A stretch of DNA of 64,000 nucleotides. Source: Schistocerca nitens. Its lineage: Eukaryota > Arthropoda > Insecta > Orthoptera > Acrididae. Positions 33,210-43,378 of the stretch are shown piece by piece (the first letter of the stretch is position 1; each line of letters begins with the position of its first letter). A program made the translations under genes and the position numbers. Location of the stretch: the NCBI RefSeq assembly GCF_023898315.1, contig NC_064623.1:17745140-17809139 (forward strand), written 5' to 3'. Below the pieces are notes generated by a model. The model saw only the letters and a program-made list of their open reading frames with translations. It was not told the origin of the DNA and did not search any database.

Positions 33210-34631
33210 CACTCCTGGAAATTGAAATAAGAACACCGTGAATTCATTGTCCCAGGAAGGGGAAACTTTATTGACACATTCCTGGGGTCAGATACATCAC
33301 ATGATCACACTGACAGAACCACAGGCACATAGACACAGGCAACAGAGCATGCACAATGTCGGCAGTAGTACAGTGTATATCCACCTTTCGCAGCAATGCA
33401 GGCTGCTATTCTCCCATGGAGACGATCGTAGAGATGCTGGATGTAGTCCTGTGGAACGGCTTGCCATGCCATTTCCACCTGGCGCCTCAGTTGGACCAGC
33501 GTTCGTGCTGGACGTGCAGACCGCGTGAGACGACGCTTCATCCAGTCCCAAACATGCTCAATGGGGGACAGATCCGGAGATCTTGCTGGCCAGGGTAGTT
33601 GACTTACACCTTCTAGAGCACGTTGGTTGGCACGGGATACATGCGGACGTGCATTGTCCTGTTGGAACAGCAAGTTCCCTTGCCGGTCTAGGAATGGTAG
33701 AACGATGGGTTCGATGACGGTTTGGATGTACCGTGCACTATTCAGTGTCCCTTCGACGATCACCAGTGGTGTACGGCCAGTGTAGGAGATCGCTCCCCAC
33801 ACCATGATGCCGGGTGTTGGCCCTGTGTGCCTCGGTCGTATGCAGTCCTGATTGTGGCGCTCACCTGCACGGCGCCAAACACGCATACGACCATCATTGG
33901 CACCAAGGCGGAAGCGACTCTCATCGCTGAAGACGACACGTCTCCATTCGTCCCTCCATTCACGCCTGTCGCGACACCACTGGAGGCGGGCTGCACGATG
34001 TTGGGGCGTGAGCGGAAGACGGCCTAACGGTGTGCGGGACCGTAGCCCAGCTTCATGGAGACGGTTGCGAATGGTCCTCGCCGATACCCCAGGAGCAACA
34101 GTGTCCCTAATTTGCTGGGAAGTGACGGTGCGGTCCCCTACGGCACTGCGTAGGTTCCTACAGTCTTGGCGTGCATCCGTGCGTCGCTGCGGTCCGGTCC
34201 CAGGTCGACGGGCACGTGCACCTTCCGCCGACCACTGGCGACAACATCGATGTACTGTGGAGACCTCACGCCCCACGTGCTGAGCAATTCGGCGGTACGT
34301 CCACCCGGCCTCCCGCATGCCCACTATACGCCCTCGCTCAAAGTCCGTCAACTGCACATACGGTTCACTTCCACGCTGTCGCGGCATGCTACCAGTGTTA
34401 AAGACTGCGATGGAGCTCCGTATGCCACGGCAAACTGGCTGACACTGACGGCGGCGGTGCACAAATGCTGCGCAGCTAGCGCCATTCGATGGCCAACACC
34501 GCGGTTCCTGGTGTGTCCGCTGTGCCGTGCGTGTGATCTTTGCTTGTACAGCCCTCTCGCAGTGTCCGGAGCAAGTATGGTGGGTCTGACACACCGGTGT
34601 CAATGTGTTCTTTTCTCCATTTCCAGGAGTG
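33210..34631 (-). mobile_element. Tc1-like element, complete (Tc1-A copy 1)
   Basis: Exactly 1422 bp between TA dinucleotides (33208-33209 and 34632-34633). The inverted ends are CACTCCTGGAAATTGAAATA and, on the other strand, CACTCCTGGAAATGGAGAAA. It is nearly identical to copy 2 at 58847-60268, which has the same length and the opposite orientation. Confidence 0.97.
33305..34387 (-). CDS. Tc1-A transposase, open, spacing DD32E
   Basis: A 360-residue cut-and-paste transposase that should bind the element's termini and insert at TA. A paired-type helix-turn-helix region covers about residues 10-120 (LTDFERGRIVGMREAGWTYR; VSARTIRNRLHEAGL). The catalytic residues are D155 (FSDESRF), D244 (FQQDNARPH) and E277 (SPDLSPIEHVWD). 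D244 and E277 are separated by 32 residues, not the usual 34. The start chosen is the Met of MPRQRG at 34387; an in-frame upstream extension to 34639 crosses the element end and is not credible. Compared with copy 2, the family stop codon after GGYTLY is mutated (TAG to TAC), adding about 20 residues. No internal stop or frameshift, so it may be functional. Confidence 0.9.
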   Translation of the reverse strand: MPRQRGSEPYVQLTDFERGRIVGMREAGWTYRRIAQHVGREVSTVHRCCRQWSAEGARARRPGTGPQRRTDARQDCRNLRSAVGDRTVTSQQIRDTVAPGVSARTIRNRLHEAGLRSRTPLGRLPLTPQHRAARLQWCRDRREWRDEWRRVVFSDESRFRLGANDGRMRVWRRAGERHNQDCIRPRHTGPTPGIMVWGAISYTGRTPLVIVEGTLNSARYIQTVIEPIVLPFLDRQGNLLFQQDNARPHVSRANQRALEGVSQLPWPARSPDLSPIEHVWDWMKRRLTRSARPARTLVQLRRQVEMAWQAVPQDYIQHLYDRLHGRIAACIAAKGGYTLYYCRHCACSVACVYVPVVLSV

Positions 34632-34853
34632 TATTTCACTGATCGTTGGTAGGACTTGAATTACTTAACTTGATGCCAGCTGCTGGATCGATGAGGCGAA
34701 GACACCAGACATTACTTAGTCCGATAGTAACAGCGTGATCCTTCACAGCGCCTGCCCGCTGTTGCTGACCCCAGTACGATCAGGCGCCAACTGCCGTCCG
34801 TACTCGGGCACACCGTGCTCGCTGTCGTCTCTCCAACGCCTCGCTAATACGTG

Positions 34854-35317
34854 TGTGGTGTCACCGCCAGACACCACACTTGCTAGGTGGTAGCCTTCAA
34901 ATCGGCCGCGGTCCGTTAGTATACGTCGCACCCGCGTCTCGCCACTATCAGTGATTGCAGACTGAGCGCCGCTACACGGCAGGTCTAGTCTAGAGAGACT
35001 CCCTAGCACTCGCCCCAGTTGGACAGCCGACTTTGCTAGCGATGGTTCACTGTCTACACACGCTGTCATTTGCCGAGCCGACAGTTTAGCATAGCCTTCA
35101 GCTACGTCATTTGCTACGACCTAGCAAGGCGCCATATTCTTCAAGAATATATTCTATCAAACCAGCTACGTCCACTTTCTGAATGCTAATTCCTTGTCAT
35201 GTTGCAGACCTCACGTCAGTATAGTCCTTCCCTCCTCACGCAAGCCTGCGTGAACTAAAACGCGTGCATTTCGGCCTCCACTAGTAACACGGTGTTGGCT
35301 CTTCTGCCAACACAACA
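34854..35317 (+). repeat. LTR-like element with terminal hairpins, second family member
   Basis: It begins TGTGGTGTCACCGCC and ends GCCAACACAACA. The left end folds as GTGTGGTGTC/GACACCACAC and the right as GTGTTGGC/GCCAACAC. It shares many blocks (for example AAATCGGCCGCGGTCC with small changes) with the minus-strand copy at 12770-13247. No convincing TSD here. Confidence 0.6.
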
Positions 35318-35519
35318 AAGCGCACTTCGGCGTGCCGTGCGAAACGTTGTTGTCCTTCTTTCCACTCGGTACTGCCCCCTATATCCTGAGCCGGCCCAGG
35401 CTCCAAAGACAAACTTCTGCCAGAGGGAATCGATAGTGCCCAAGCCAAAGATATCCCTGGCGCCAGTCCCGCCACGGCTCAGTATATAATCGGATCAGAG
35501 ACGAATGGGGAATCATTGT

Positions 35520-36600
35520 AGTTCCGATATGAGCCACAAATGGGAAGAAACCACTCACGTAGGCGAGTTTCACAAAGGGCAGGTTGTTACAGCCTGGCAC
35601 CTGAGAGCATGCATCCAGGAAAAAGAGAAGCTGGTTGCCTGCTCGCATGGTACTTTCGTGGTTGAAGGCTGGTGAAACGAGGAGCAGACAAGTTGTTGGG
35701 CGTTCACATCCCATCACAGAAAGTGATGTTTGGAGGCTTGACCACTCAGTACAGCAATGTGGATCGTGACATGGGACAGATCTGACGACAGAGTACAATG
35801 CTGCTACAAGTATTCCGACTACACAGTTTAGAGTGCATTGTTGAACAAGGGGCTTCCTACGTGTTTCCACGACAGCGCGATTTGCACATTAAGCACGGGA
35901 TCATTGACATTGGATCGTGGATCCATGGAAATGTATCGCCTGGTCGGATTAATCACATTTCTTCTTATAGCAGGTCAATGAGCATGTACGTGTATGCCCT
36001 GATCCAGGCGCCCAGTTATTCAAAATATTCACCGAGCCACGGACACCGTCCAATGGGTAGGGTGGCGAGGCAGTATTTTCCTTTGGGAGACATTCACCTC
36101 GCGGCACCTGTGGCAGCAGTGGAAGTCACCACATGGGACCACATGACCTTACAGTGGACCACCAGCATGTTTCAACTCTTCTCTGACGGCGACGGAATCT
36201 CCTAGTCTTCCAGCAGGGTAAATGTCTCTCTCACGAGGCCAGAATCGTTCTGCGGTCGTTTTAGGAGCATGATGGTGTTGGTTGGTTGATTTGGGGGAGG
36301 GGACCAAACAGCGAGGCCATTGGTCCAAACAGATTAAGGAAGGATGAGGAAGGAAATCGATCATACCCTGTCAAAGGAACCTCCCTGCCATGCATGATTC
36401 ATATGGGTGTGTTGCTCACCAAATTCGCCTGATCTGAACCCGACAGAACACACCTGGCACGCTATCTGGCGCCCGCTCCGCTTCTTCAAACAACTGGCCT
36501 GTAACGTGTAGGAATAGCATGATGTGCAGTCCACGAATTATGAAATTGTAGGTATGAAATTTACAATGTGAAAGATTCTCTACAAGTTGTATAGAGGACA
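35520..36600 (+). pseudogene. Tc1-like transposase relic (Tc1-E), SINE-interrupted
   Basis: Plus strand, frameshifted. I read a helix-turn-helix-like region (HVGEFHKGQVVTAWHLRA), a degraded first catalytic block (CIAWSD*SHF near 35935, with an in-frame stop) and, beyond the inserted SINE-B, SPDLNPTEHTWHAIW near 36430-36470 carrying the catalytic Glu. Stops and frameshifts are many. The ends were not located. Confidence 0.75.
36274..36391 (-). repeat. SINE-B fragment
   Basis: It shares GAGGAAGGAAATCG and CAAAGGAAC with the SINE-B at 42756. GCATGAT at 36267-36273 and 36392-36398 is a short TSD. It lies inside the Tc1-E relic. Confidence 0.7.
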
Positions 36601-36630
36601 GACTGTGGTTACGAGACTAAGGGTATGTGC

Positions 36631-37094
36631 GATGATGATGATGATGATGTTCGGTATGTGGGGCGCTCAACCGCGCGGTCATCAGCACCCGTACAAAGTC
36701 CAAATTTGGTACAGTCCAAATTTTTTCACAGTCCAATCTAGCCACTGCCACGAATGATGAGGAATATGATGAAATGATAAGGACAACACAAACACCCAGT
36801 TCCTGTGCAGGGGAAATCCCCAATCTGGCCGGGAATCGAACCCAGGGCCCCTTGATCAAAAAAAAAAAAAAAAATGGTTCAAATGGCTCTGAGCACTATG
36901 GGACTTAACTTCTGAGGTCATCAGTCGCCTAGAACTTAGAACTCGTTAAACCGAACTAACCTAAGGACATCACACATATCCATGCCCGAGGCAGTATTCG
37001 AACCTGCGACCGTAGCGGTCGCTCGGTTCCAGACTGTAGCGCCTAGAACCGCATGGTCACTCCGGCCGGCCCCCTTGATCAAGAGGGTAGCCTA
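36631..37094 (-). repeat. SINE-D copy with nested SINE-A
   Basis: (GAT)n tail at 36631-36648, then TGGGGCGCTCAACCGCGCGG and GACAACACAAACACCCAGT as in the copy at 18819. The tRNA-like head is cut by SINE-A at 36860-37070 and resumes for about 12 bases at 37083. Confidence 0.85.
36860..37070 (-). repeat. SINE-A copy inside SINE-D
   Basis: Minus-strand SINE-A with a 17-base A-run next to TGGTTCAAATGGCTCTGAGC. A perfect 12-bp TSD CCCCTTGATCAA lies at 36848-36859 and 37071-37082. Confidence 0.97.
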
Positions 37095-37189
37095 TTCCTA
37101 ATGTCATTCAGTCTAAGTATAGTGAAAGCAGATATGTAAATCAAAGAGAATATTAAATCGAAAAATATGGAGAAGAAATAAAAACATCG

Positions 37190-37530
37190 AGGTTTGCTAA
37201 TGTTATGGCAGGCGCTGAATATCTAATGCAACACATCTTTTTCTGAAAGCATGTTGGATTCATTGAGGACTCCAATACGCCATATTATTCCCTAATGTTT
37301 TGGTTACAAAACCTTACTTTTCAGCGAAATCTCCGTTCAGCGTGACGGCCGTACGCCAGCCTACCGGCACGGCCTGTATGCCCGCGTGGTACCAGCCCGC
37401 TGGCCAACATCTTGCTGCTTGAGCAACATCACCATCGTCTCCGGAAGGTGAGGGATCTGGGCTGTAGAGTGGATGAGGAAGAACACTCCAATGAAGTCTT
37501 GAGAGCACCCCTCGGGTGCGCAGACTTTTG
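37190..37530 (-). pseudogene. Mariner transposase C-terminal remnant
   Basis: Minus strand: HWSVLPHPLYSPDPSP, then after a deletion QAARCWPAGWYHAGIQAV and LNGDFAEK, the C-terminus typical of the mariner at 44190. The left end keeps TAATGCAACACATC, a mariner terminal sequence. The catalytic core is deleted. Confidence 0.8.
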
Positions 37531-38121
37531 TAAAACCATGCGTTTGGAAATTAGCAGCCACGCTCCGGAGTATTGTAAAAGGCGTTAGTCACACCCACCT
37601 GACCGTGTTTGTAGTTCGGAGCATGCTTGTTTTAATTTCAAAACCTAAACTTAAATGCGTCTGAATCGTGTCGGTTGGATGACAGTGGCGAGTTATTTGA
37701 GTGCAAGGTTGCCACTGCCCCCATTTACCAGTGCGAGCAGCGTGACAATGGGCATCCCACGCCGTATTTGTGAAACGCCGCGAGCGCCACAAACGTCGAT
37801 ATTCCACCATCTTAAGGATAGCCCTGCTAATTCGCTGTCGTACGTACACACTGTACCTATCCAGATCGTAATCGTATTGAGGTGGCCTGGGATGAGGGGG
37901 TTGCTTAATGATGAATAAAAATATCGGATCTGCAGTAACCTTCAAAAGTAATTGACAGGTGCTTTGTCCACTAATAAAAAGCAGTTACAATAGGAAGGGG
38001 TAGATAGTTACAGTTGTGTTTGGCACCTGTTGTTCAAGACGAGAACGCTCGAAATACAGTGGCATCAGGGGAACGTCTACCATTACGTGCTTTCAATGAT
38101 ACTTCCATCAGTCACGTTCTT
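37531..38121. other. No recognised feature
   Basis: Roughly 590 bases with no gene or repeat that I recognise. Confidence 0.4.
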
Positions 38122-39297
38122 TTTGTTGTTGTGGTCTTCAGTCCTGAGACTGGTTTGATGGAGCCCTCCATGCTACCCTATCCTGTGCAAGCTTCTTCAT
38201 CCCCCAGTACCTACTGCAGCCTACATCCTTCTGAATCTGCTTAGTATATTAATCTCTTGGTCTCCATCTTCGATTTTTACCCTCCATGCTGCCCTCCAAT
38301 ACTAAATTGGTGATCCCTCGATGTCTCAGAACATGTCCTACCAACCGATCCCTTTTTCTAGACAAGTTGTATCACAAGCTCCTCTTCTCCCCAATTCTAT
38401 TCAAAACCTCCTCATTAGTTATGTGATCTACCCATTTAATCTTCAGCATTCTTCTGTAGCACCACGTTTCGAAAGCTTCTATTCTCTTCTTGTCCAAACT
38501 ATTTATCGCCCACGTTTCACTTCCATACATGGCTACACTCCATACAAATACTTTCAGAAACGACTTCCTGACATTTAAATCTATACTCGATGTTAACAAA
38601 TTTCTCTTCTTCAGAAACGATTTCCTTGCCATTGCCATTCTACATTTTATATCCTCTCTACTTTGACCATCATCAGTTATTTTGCTCCCGAAATAGCAAA
38701 ACTCCTTTACTACTTTAAGTGTCTCATTTCCTAATGTAATTCCCTCAGCATCACCCGACTTAATTCGACTACATTCCATTATCCTCGTTTTGCTTTTGTT
38801 GATGTTCATCTTATATCCTCCTTTCAAGACGCTGTCCATTCCGTTCAACTGCTCTTCCAAGTCCTTTGCTGTCTCTCACAGAATTACAATGTCATCGGCG
38901 AACCTCAAACTTTTTATTTCTTCTCCATGGATTTTAATACCTACTCCGAACTTTTCTTTTGTTTCCTTCACTGCTTGCTCAATATACAGATTGAATAACA
39001 TCGGGAATAGGTTACAACTCTGTCTCACTCCTTTCCCAACCACTGCTTCCCTTTCATGCCCCTCGTCTCTTATAACTGCCATCTGGTTTGTGTACAAATT
39101 GTAAATAGCCTTTCGCTCCCTGTATTTTACCCCTGCCACCTTCATAATTTGAAAAAGAGTATTCCAATCAACATTGTCAAAAGCTTTCTCTAAGTCTACA
39201 AATGCTGGAAACGTAGGTTTGCCTTTCCTTAATCTTCCTTCTAAGATAAGTCGTAGGGTCAGTATTGCCTCACGTGTTCCAACGTTTCGACGGAATC
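38122..39297 (-). pseudogene. LINE-A copy, 5'-truncated, RT C-terminal half
   Basis: Minus strand: the RT from about the VDLEKAFDNVDW block (near 39170-39200) through FADDIVIL (near 38880) to RRMLKIKWVDHITNEEVL (near 38410), and the 3' end at 38122. It is split into ORFs 38876-39145 and 38372-38860 by a stop just after FADDIVIL. The 5' truncation at about 39297 is abrupt. Confidence 0.92.
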
Positions 39298-39928
39298 TAC
39301 ATTATACAACATGATTCTCCTCACAAATCGGGCTGTCTCTGCGAAGAGAATCGGCATTCACATTAGCCATTTCTAGAACTCCAAACCTATCTCAAGCACT
39401 TGGTAGTTTAACATAGTTACAACAGAGATAAATAATACGTAAAGAGACTTTCACTTAAATTAATCAAATTGATACACTGCCCGCGGGCCTTTTAACAATG
39501 ATTCAATAATGATTCTAAACTACAGTCTTCCTCATCTGCGCATAATAAACGAAATAAACGATCATCATTCAACACTTGGATCACGCGACCAAACGGCTAT
39601 CTACGTGGTTAACTCTTTAAGATACAACCATCGGAAATCTCTGTTGAGACAGCATAGTGACTTGAGAACGCGGTCCTACTATCGTTTTAATAATCGCCAC
39701 AGAGGGAAATGATGCTCGTATACAAATTCAATGTGACTTCCAACTCAGAGACGTTACTGCTTTTAATATTTGCGGAATAACCTGTTGCTAGTCAGATGGT
39801 GTTTCGGACACTTGGAGCAGTGTCTGAAAAGCGCTAGTACTCCGAAGTGGTATATCACGTGAGAAATGAACACTTTTGCCAAGCGTTCGTCTACGTCACC
39901 CGCCTCTCACGCAGCCCGCTAGCGACTT
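39298..39928. other. No recognised feature
   Basis: About 630 bases between a LINE fragment and a palindrome. Nothing recognised. Confidence 0.4.
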
Positions 39929-40210
39929 ACAAGGGGAAGGTCTCAGACGCAGCCAACCGATTCGGCTCAAACTTGGCAGGTCGCTTATGTACAACCTAAA
40001 ACGAAGGACTCTAAGTTATTTTGTGTCAACACCTCCGCAATTTTAAGAAAATCACCCATAAACGTTGTGACGACCAATCGGCTCAAAATTGGCGGGATCG
40101 ATAGACAATTGTAAATAGAGCATTTTTCATCATCAGGTATGGGATCCGCAAACGCAGAATTTTCCAGAAATCGAGGACAGAAACTTTTGCAACTGCCGCT
40201 TCTGTACCCA

Positions 40211-40300
40211 CACGGTAAACGCCATTCGCCGACAGCGCCGATAGCGCAATAGCCAAGGTAATGGGCTGAGAATCGGAAAACCCGGGTTCGAATCTCGAAG
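40211..40300 (+). repeat. tRNA-like (pol III promoter) segment, left arm
   Basis: CCGATAGCGCAATAGCCAAG followed about 30 bases later by CCCGGGTTCGAATC. These resemble internal A and B boxes of a tRNA-derived SINE head. The mirror copy on the minus strand is at about 40710-40795. Confidence 0.6.
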
Positions 40301-40356
40301 AAACGAAGCGGATGTTATTCTTTTCGTTTGTATTTTTCCATATCTCAGTTGATAGG

Positions 40357-40571
40357 CATGTTGTTGTTGTGGTCTTCAGTCCTGAGACTGGTTTGATGCA
40401 GCTCTCCATGCTACTCTATCGTGTGTAAGCTTCTTCATCGCCCAGTACCTACTGCAACCTACATCCTTCTGAATCTGTTTAGTGTATTCATCTCTTGGTC
40501 TCCCTCTACGATTTTTACCCTCCACGCTGCCCTCCAATACTAAATTGGTGATCCCTTGATGCCTCAGAACA
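40357..40571 (-). repeat. LINE-A 3' end, 215 bp, inserted in the palindrome arm
   Basis: Severely 5'-truncated LINE-A with TSD TGATAGG at 40350-40356 and 40572-40578. Removing it restores arm symmetry. Confidence 0.9.
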
Positions 40572-41440
40572 TGATAGGGATAGGAGGGTTAATAAGGTAA
40601 GTAAATCAATAAGGAAAGATAATAATACTTACCTTATTAACCCTCCTATCCCTATTAATTGAGATATGGAAAAATACAAACGAAAAGAACAACATCCGCT
40701 AGGTTTCTTCTAGATTCGAACCCGGGTTCTGCAAGTCACAGCCAGTTACCTTGGCCATTGCGCTATCGGTGCTGTCGGCGAAAAGCGTTAACCATGTGGT
40801 TACAGAAGCGGCAGTTGTAAAAGTTTCTTACCTCGATTTCTGGAAAAGTATGCATTTTCCGACCCTATACCTGATGATGAAAAATGCTCTAATTACAATT
40901 ATCTATCGATCCTGCCAATTTTGAGTCGATTGTTCGTCATAACCTATAGCGGCGATTTCCTCAAAATTTCTGGGGTGTTGACCCAAAATACCTTAGATTC
41001 CTTCCTTTTATGTTGTACACAAGTGACTTGCCAAATTTGAGCTGAATCGGTTGGCCGTGTCTGAGGCCTTTCCCTTGTTAGTCCACCGAGCGCGCCGACG
41101 CCTCAGCTGGTGGCCCCTCCACTGAACTTATGCTTCTGTGCTCGTGAGTCACAGCAGGTGTACCCGCCTTCGAAAATAAATGAAAACATATGGACTGAAA
41201 CAGAGGAATCTGACCCATTAGATATTGTCTGCTATTAGCTTCTTTATATCACAATTAAAATAAATAGTTCTAAGGGGTACCGGTATGAAATGAGCGTTTT
41301 TTTGTGAAAATAAAACCCTAATTTTGAATTGAAAAGTAAAAACATTTTATTCAAAGTACTGACCATTGCTTTCTATACATTTTGACCACCTTTCTGGCAA
41401 TTTGTGGACACCACGCCAATAGAAATGTTCGTCTTTTGAA

Positions 41441-41638
41441 TGGCTCAAATGGCTCTGAGCACTATGCGACTCAACTTCTGAGGTCATCAGTCGCCTAGAA
41501 CTTAGAACTAATTAAACATAACTAACCTAAGGACATCACACACATCCATGCCCGAGGCAGGATTCGAACCTGCGACCGCAGCGGTCACGCGGTTCCAGAC
41601 TGAAGCGCCTTTAACCGCACGGCCACACCGGCCGGCCA
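41441..41638 (-). repeat. SINE-A copy in mariner-1
   Basis: Minus-strand SINE-A with TSD TCTTTTGAA at 41432-41440 and 41639-41647. It interrupts the 3' part of the transposase gene. Confidence 0.96.
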
Positions 41639-42644
41639 TCTTTTGAAGCAAACCAATCAGACACCCAATTTTCCACTTCTTCGTAGGAATCGGAGTGTTC
41701 CTCAGCCAATGCGTGTCCCATTGATGAAAACAAATGGTAGTCGGAAGGGGCCAAGTCTGGTGAATACGGCGTGTGGGGTAGCAGCTCCCAGCCAAGTGTT
41801 TTGATTGTGTAACCAGTTTTGCTTTCGGTGCAGGTGCATTGTCGTGTAAAAAAATTACTTTGTCGTGTCTTCTGGCCCATTCCGCTCTTTTTTCGATCAA
41901 TGCATAGTTCAAATTGATCATCTGTTGTCTGTAATGATTAGTATTCACAGTTTCACCGGGTTTTAGAAGCTCATGACACACCACACCTTTCTGATCCCAC
42001 CAAACACAGAGCATTGTCTTCTTGCGGAATCGATCTGGTTTTGCAGTCGATGTTGATGGCTGTCCCGGATTAACCCATGATTTTTCCCGTTTAGGATTCT
42101 TAAAATAAATCCATTTGTCATCGCCAGTAACAATTCGATGCAAAATTGATTTACTTTCATGTCTTTGAAGCAAAATTTGACAAATGGTTTTTCGGTTTTC
42201 CATCTGTCTTTCATTCAATTTATGTGGCACCGATTTTCCACACTTTTGGATCTTTCCCATAGCTTTCAAACGGTCAGAAATTGTTTTTTGTGCAACATTT
42301 AGCATTTCTGCCATTTGCTTCTGACTCAAAGTATCATCTTCATCCAATATTGCTTGCAATTCGGCGTCTTCGAACTTTTTTGATGGTCTTCCACGTTCAT
42401 TTCTTACATCAAAATAATTATTTCTGAACCGTTGAAACCATCTTTTGCATGTTGCTTCTGATAGAGCATGATCACCATATGCCTCGACAAGCATTCGATG
42501 CGACTCTGCAGCACTTTTTTTCAAATGAAAACAAAAAATTAATGCCTCACAAGCTTCGACATCGTCGCGAAAACAACACGGTGACGCGTATATGTAATAA
42601 GTTTCCTTTAATTTACGTCTATGGTCACAATCTTTTCTGTTTAG

Positions 42645-42687
42645 CAGATTACCGGTTTCTGTCTTTAATGACCATCATCAGATCTGT
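42645..42687 (-). ncRNA. Hammerhead ribozyme, core intact
   Basis: Minus strand: ACAGAT, CTGATGA, GGTC-ATTAAA-GACA (stem II with one mismatch), GAA, ACCGGT (palindromic stem III), A (cleavage base), ATCTGC (five pairs with the first segment). All invariant core bases are present. Confidence 0.8.
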
Positions 42688-42755
42688 CTCATAAGAACAA
42701 AGTCCTAATGCACTGCAGCCATAGTGGCATTGTCAAATGTTAATTGCGGGATCAG

Positions 42756-43178
42756 GAGGAGGAGGTTAGTGTTTAACGTCCCGTCGACAACGAGGTCATT
42801 AGAGACGGAGCGCAAGCTCGGGTTACGGAAGGATGGGGAAGGAAATCGGCCGTGCCCTTTCAAAGGAACCATCCCGGCATTTGCCTGGAACGATTTAGGT
42901 TCAAAAATGGTTCAAATGGCTCTGAGCACTATGGGACTCAACTGCTGAGGTCATTAGTCCCCTAGAACTTAGAACTAGTTAAACCTAACTAACCTAAGGA
43001 CATCACAAACATCCATGCCCGAGGCAGAATTAGAACCTGCGACCGTAGCGGTCTTGCGGTTCCAGACTGCAGCGCCTTTAACCGCGCGGCCACTTCGTCC
43101 GGCCGAACGATTTAGGGAAATCACGGAAAACCTAAATCAGGATGGCTGGAGACGGGATTGAACCGTCGTGCTCCCTAA
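42756..43178 (-). repeat. SINE-B copy with nested SINE-A
   Basis: TSD TGCGGGATCAG at 42745-42755 and 43179-43189. Minus orientation; the B-box-like GACGGTTCAATCCC lies on the minus strand near 43155. SINE-A sits at 42900-43104. Confidence 0.88.
42900..43104 (-). repeat. SINE-A copy inside SINE-B
   Basis: TSD GAACGATTTAGG at 42888-42899 and 43105-43116, perfect. This is the innermost layer of the four-level nest. Confidence 0.97.
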
Positions 43179-43334
43179 TGCGGGATCAGCACCAGCATAG
43201 TCAAATACATATAGATAACGTCACATGCACGAATCATGAATTTATATGTATTTGACGATGCTGGTGCTGATTCCGCATTTAACATTTGACAATGCCACTA
43301 TGGCTGTAGTGCATTAGGACTTTGTTTTTATGAG

Positions 43335-43378
43335 ACAGATCTGATTATGGTCATTAAAGACCGAAACCGGTAATCTGT
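43335..43378 (+). ncRNA. Hammerhead ribozyme, core mutated
   Basis: ACAGAT, CTGATTA (G8 replaced by T), GGTC-ATTAAA-GACC (perfect stem II), GAA, ACCGGT, A, ATCTGT (six-pair stem I). G8 is the catalytic general-acid position, so this arm should be inactive while its partner at 42645 keeps the core. Confidence 0.8.

Larger units (their letters stand above)
39929..41083. mobile_element. Large palindrome with tRNA-like arms (inverted SINE pair)
   Basis: Left arm 39929-40356 plus 40572-40604, right arm about 40613-41083. Outer ends AAGGGGAAGGTCTCAGAC and (reverse complement) AAGGGAAAGGCCTCAGAC. The centre is ATAGGGATAGGAGGGTTAAT facing its complement across about 19 bases. Each arm holds a tRNA-like segment: A-box-like GATAGCGCAATAGCCAAGG and B-box GGGTTCGAATC. 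The two copies point toward each other (tail to tail). Confidence 0.85.

Noticed and set aside
33722..34642. Plus-strand ORFs of 101-158 codons
   Set aside because: Antisense shadows of the Tc1-A transposase; the same shadows recur at 58650-59756 opposite copy 2.
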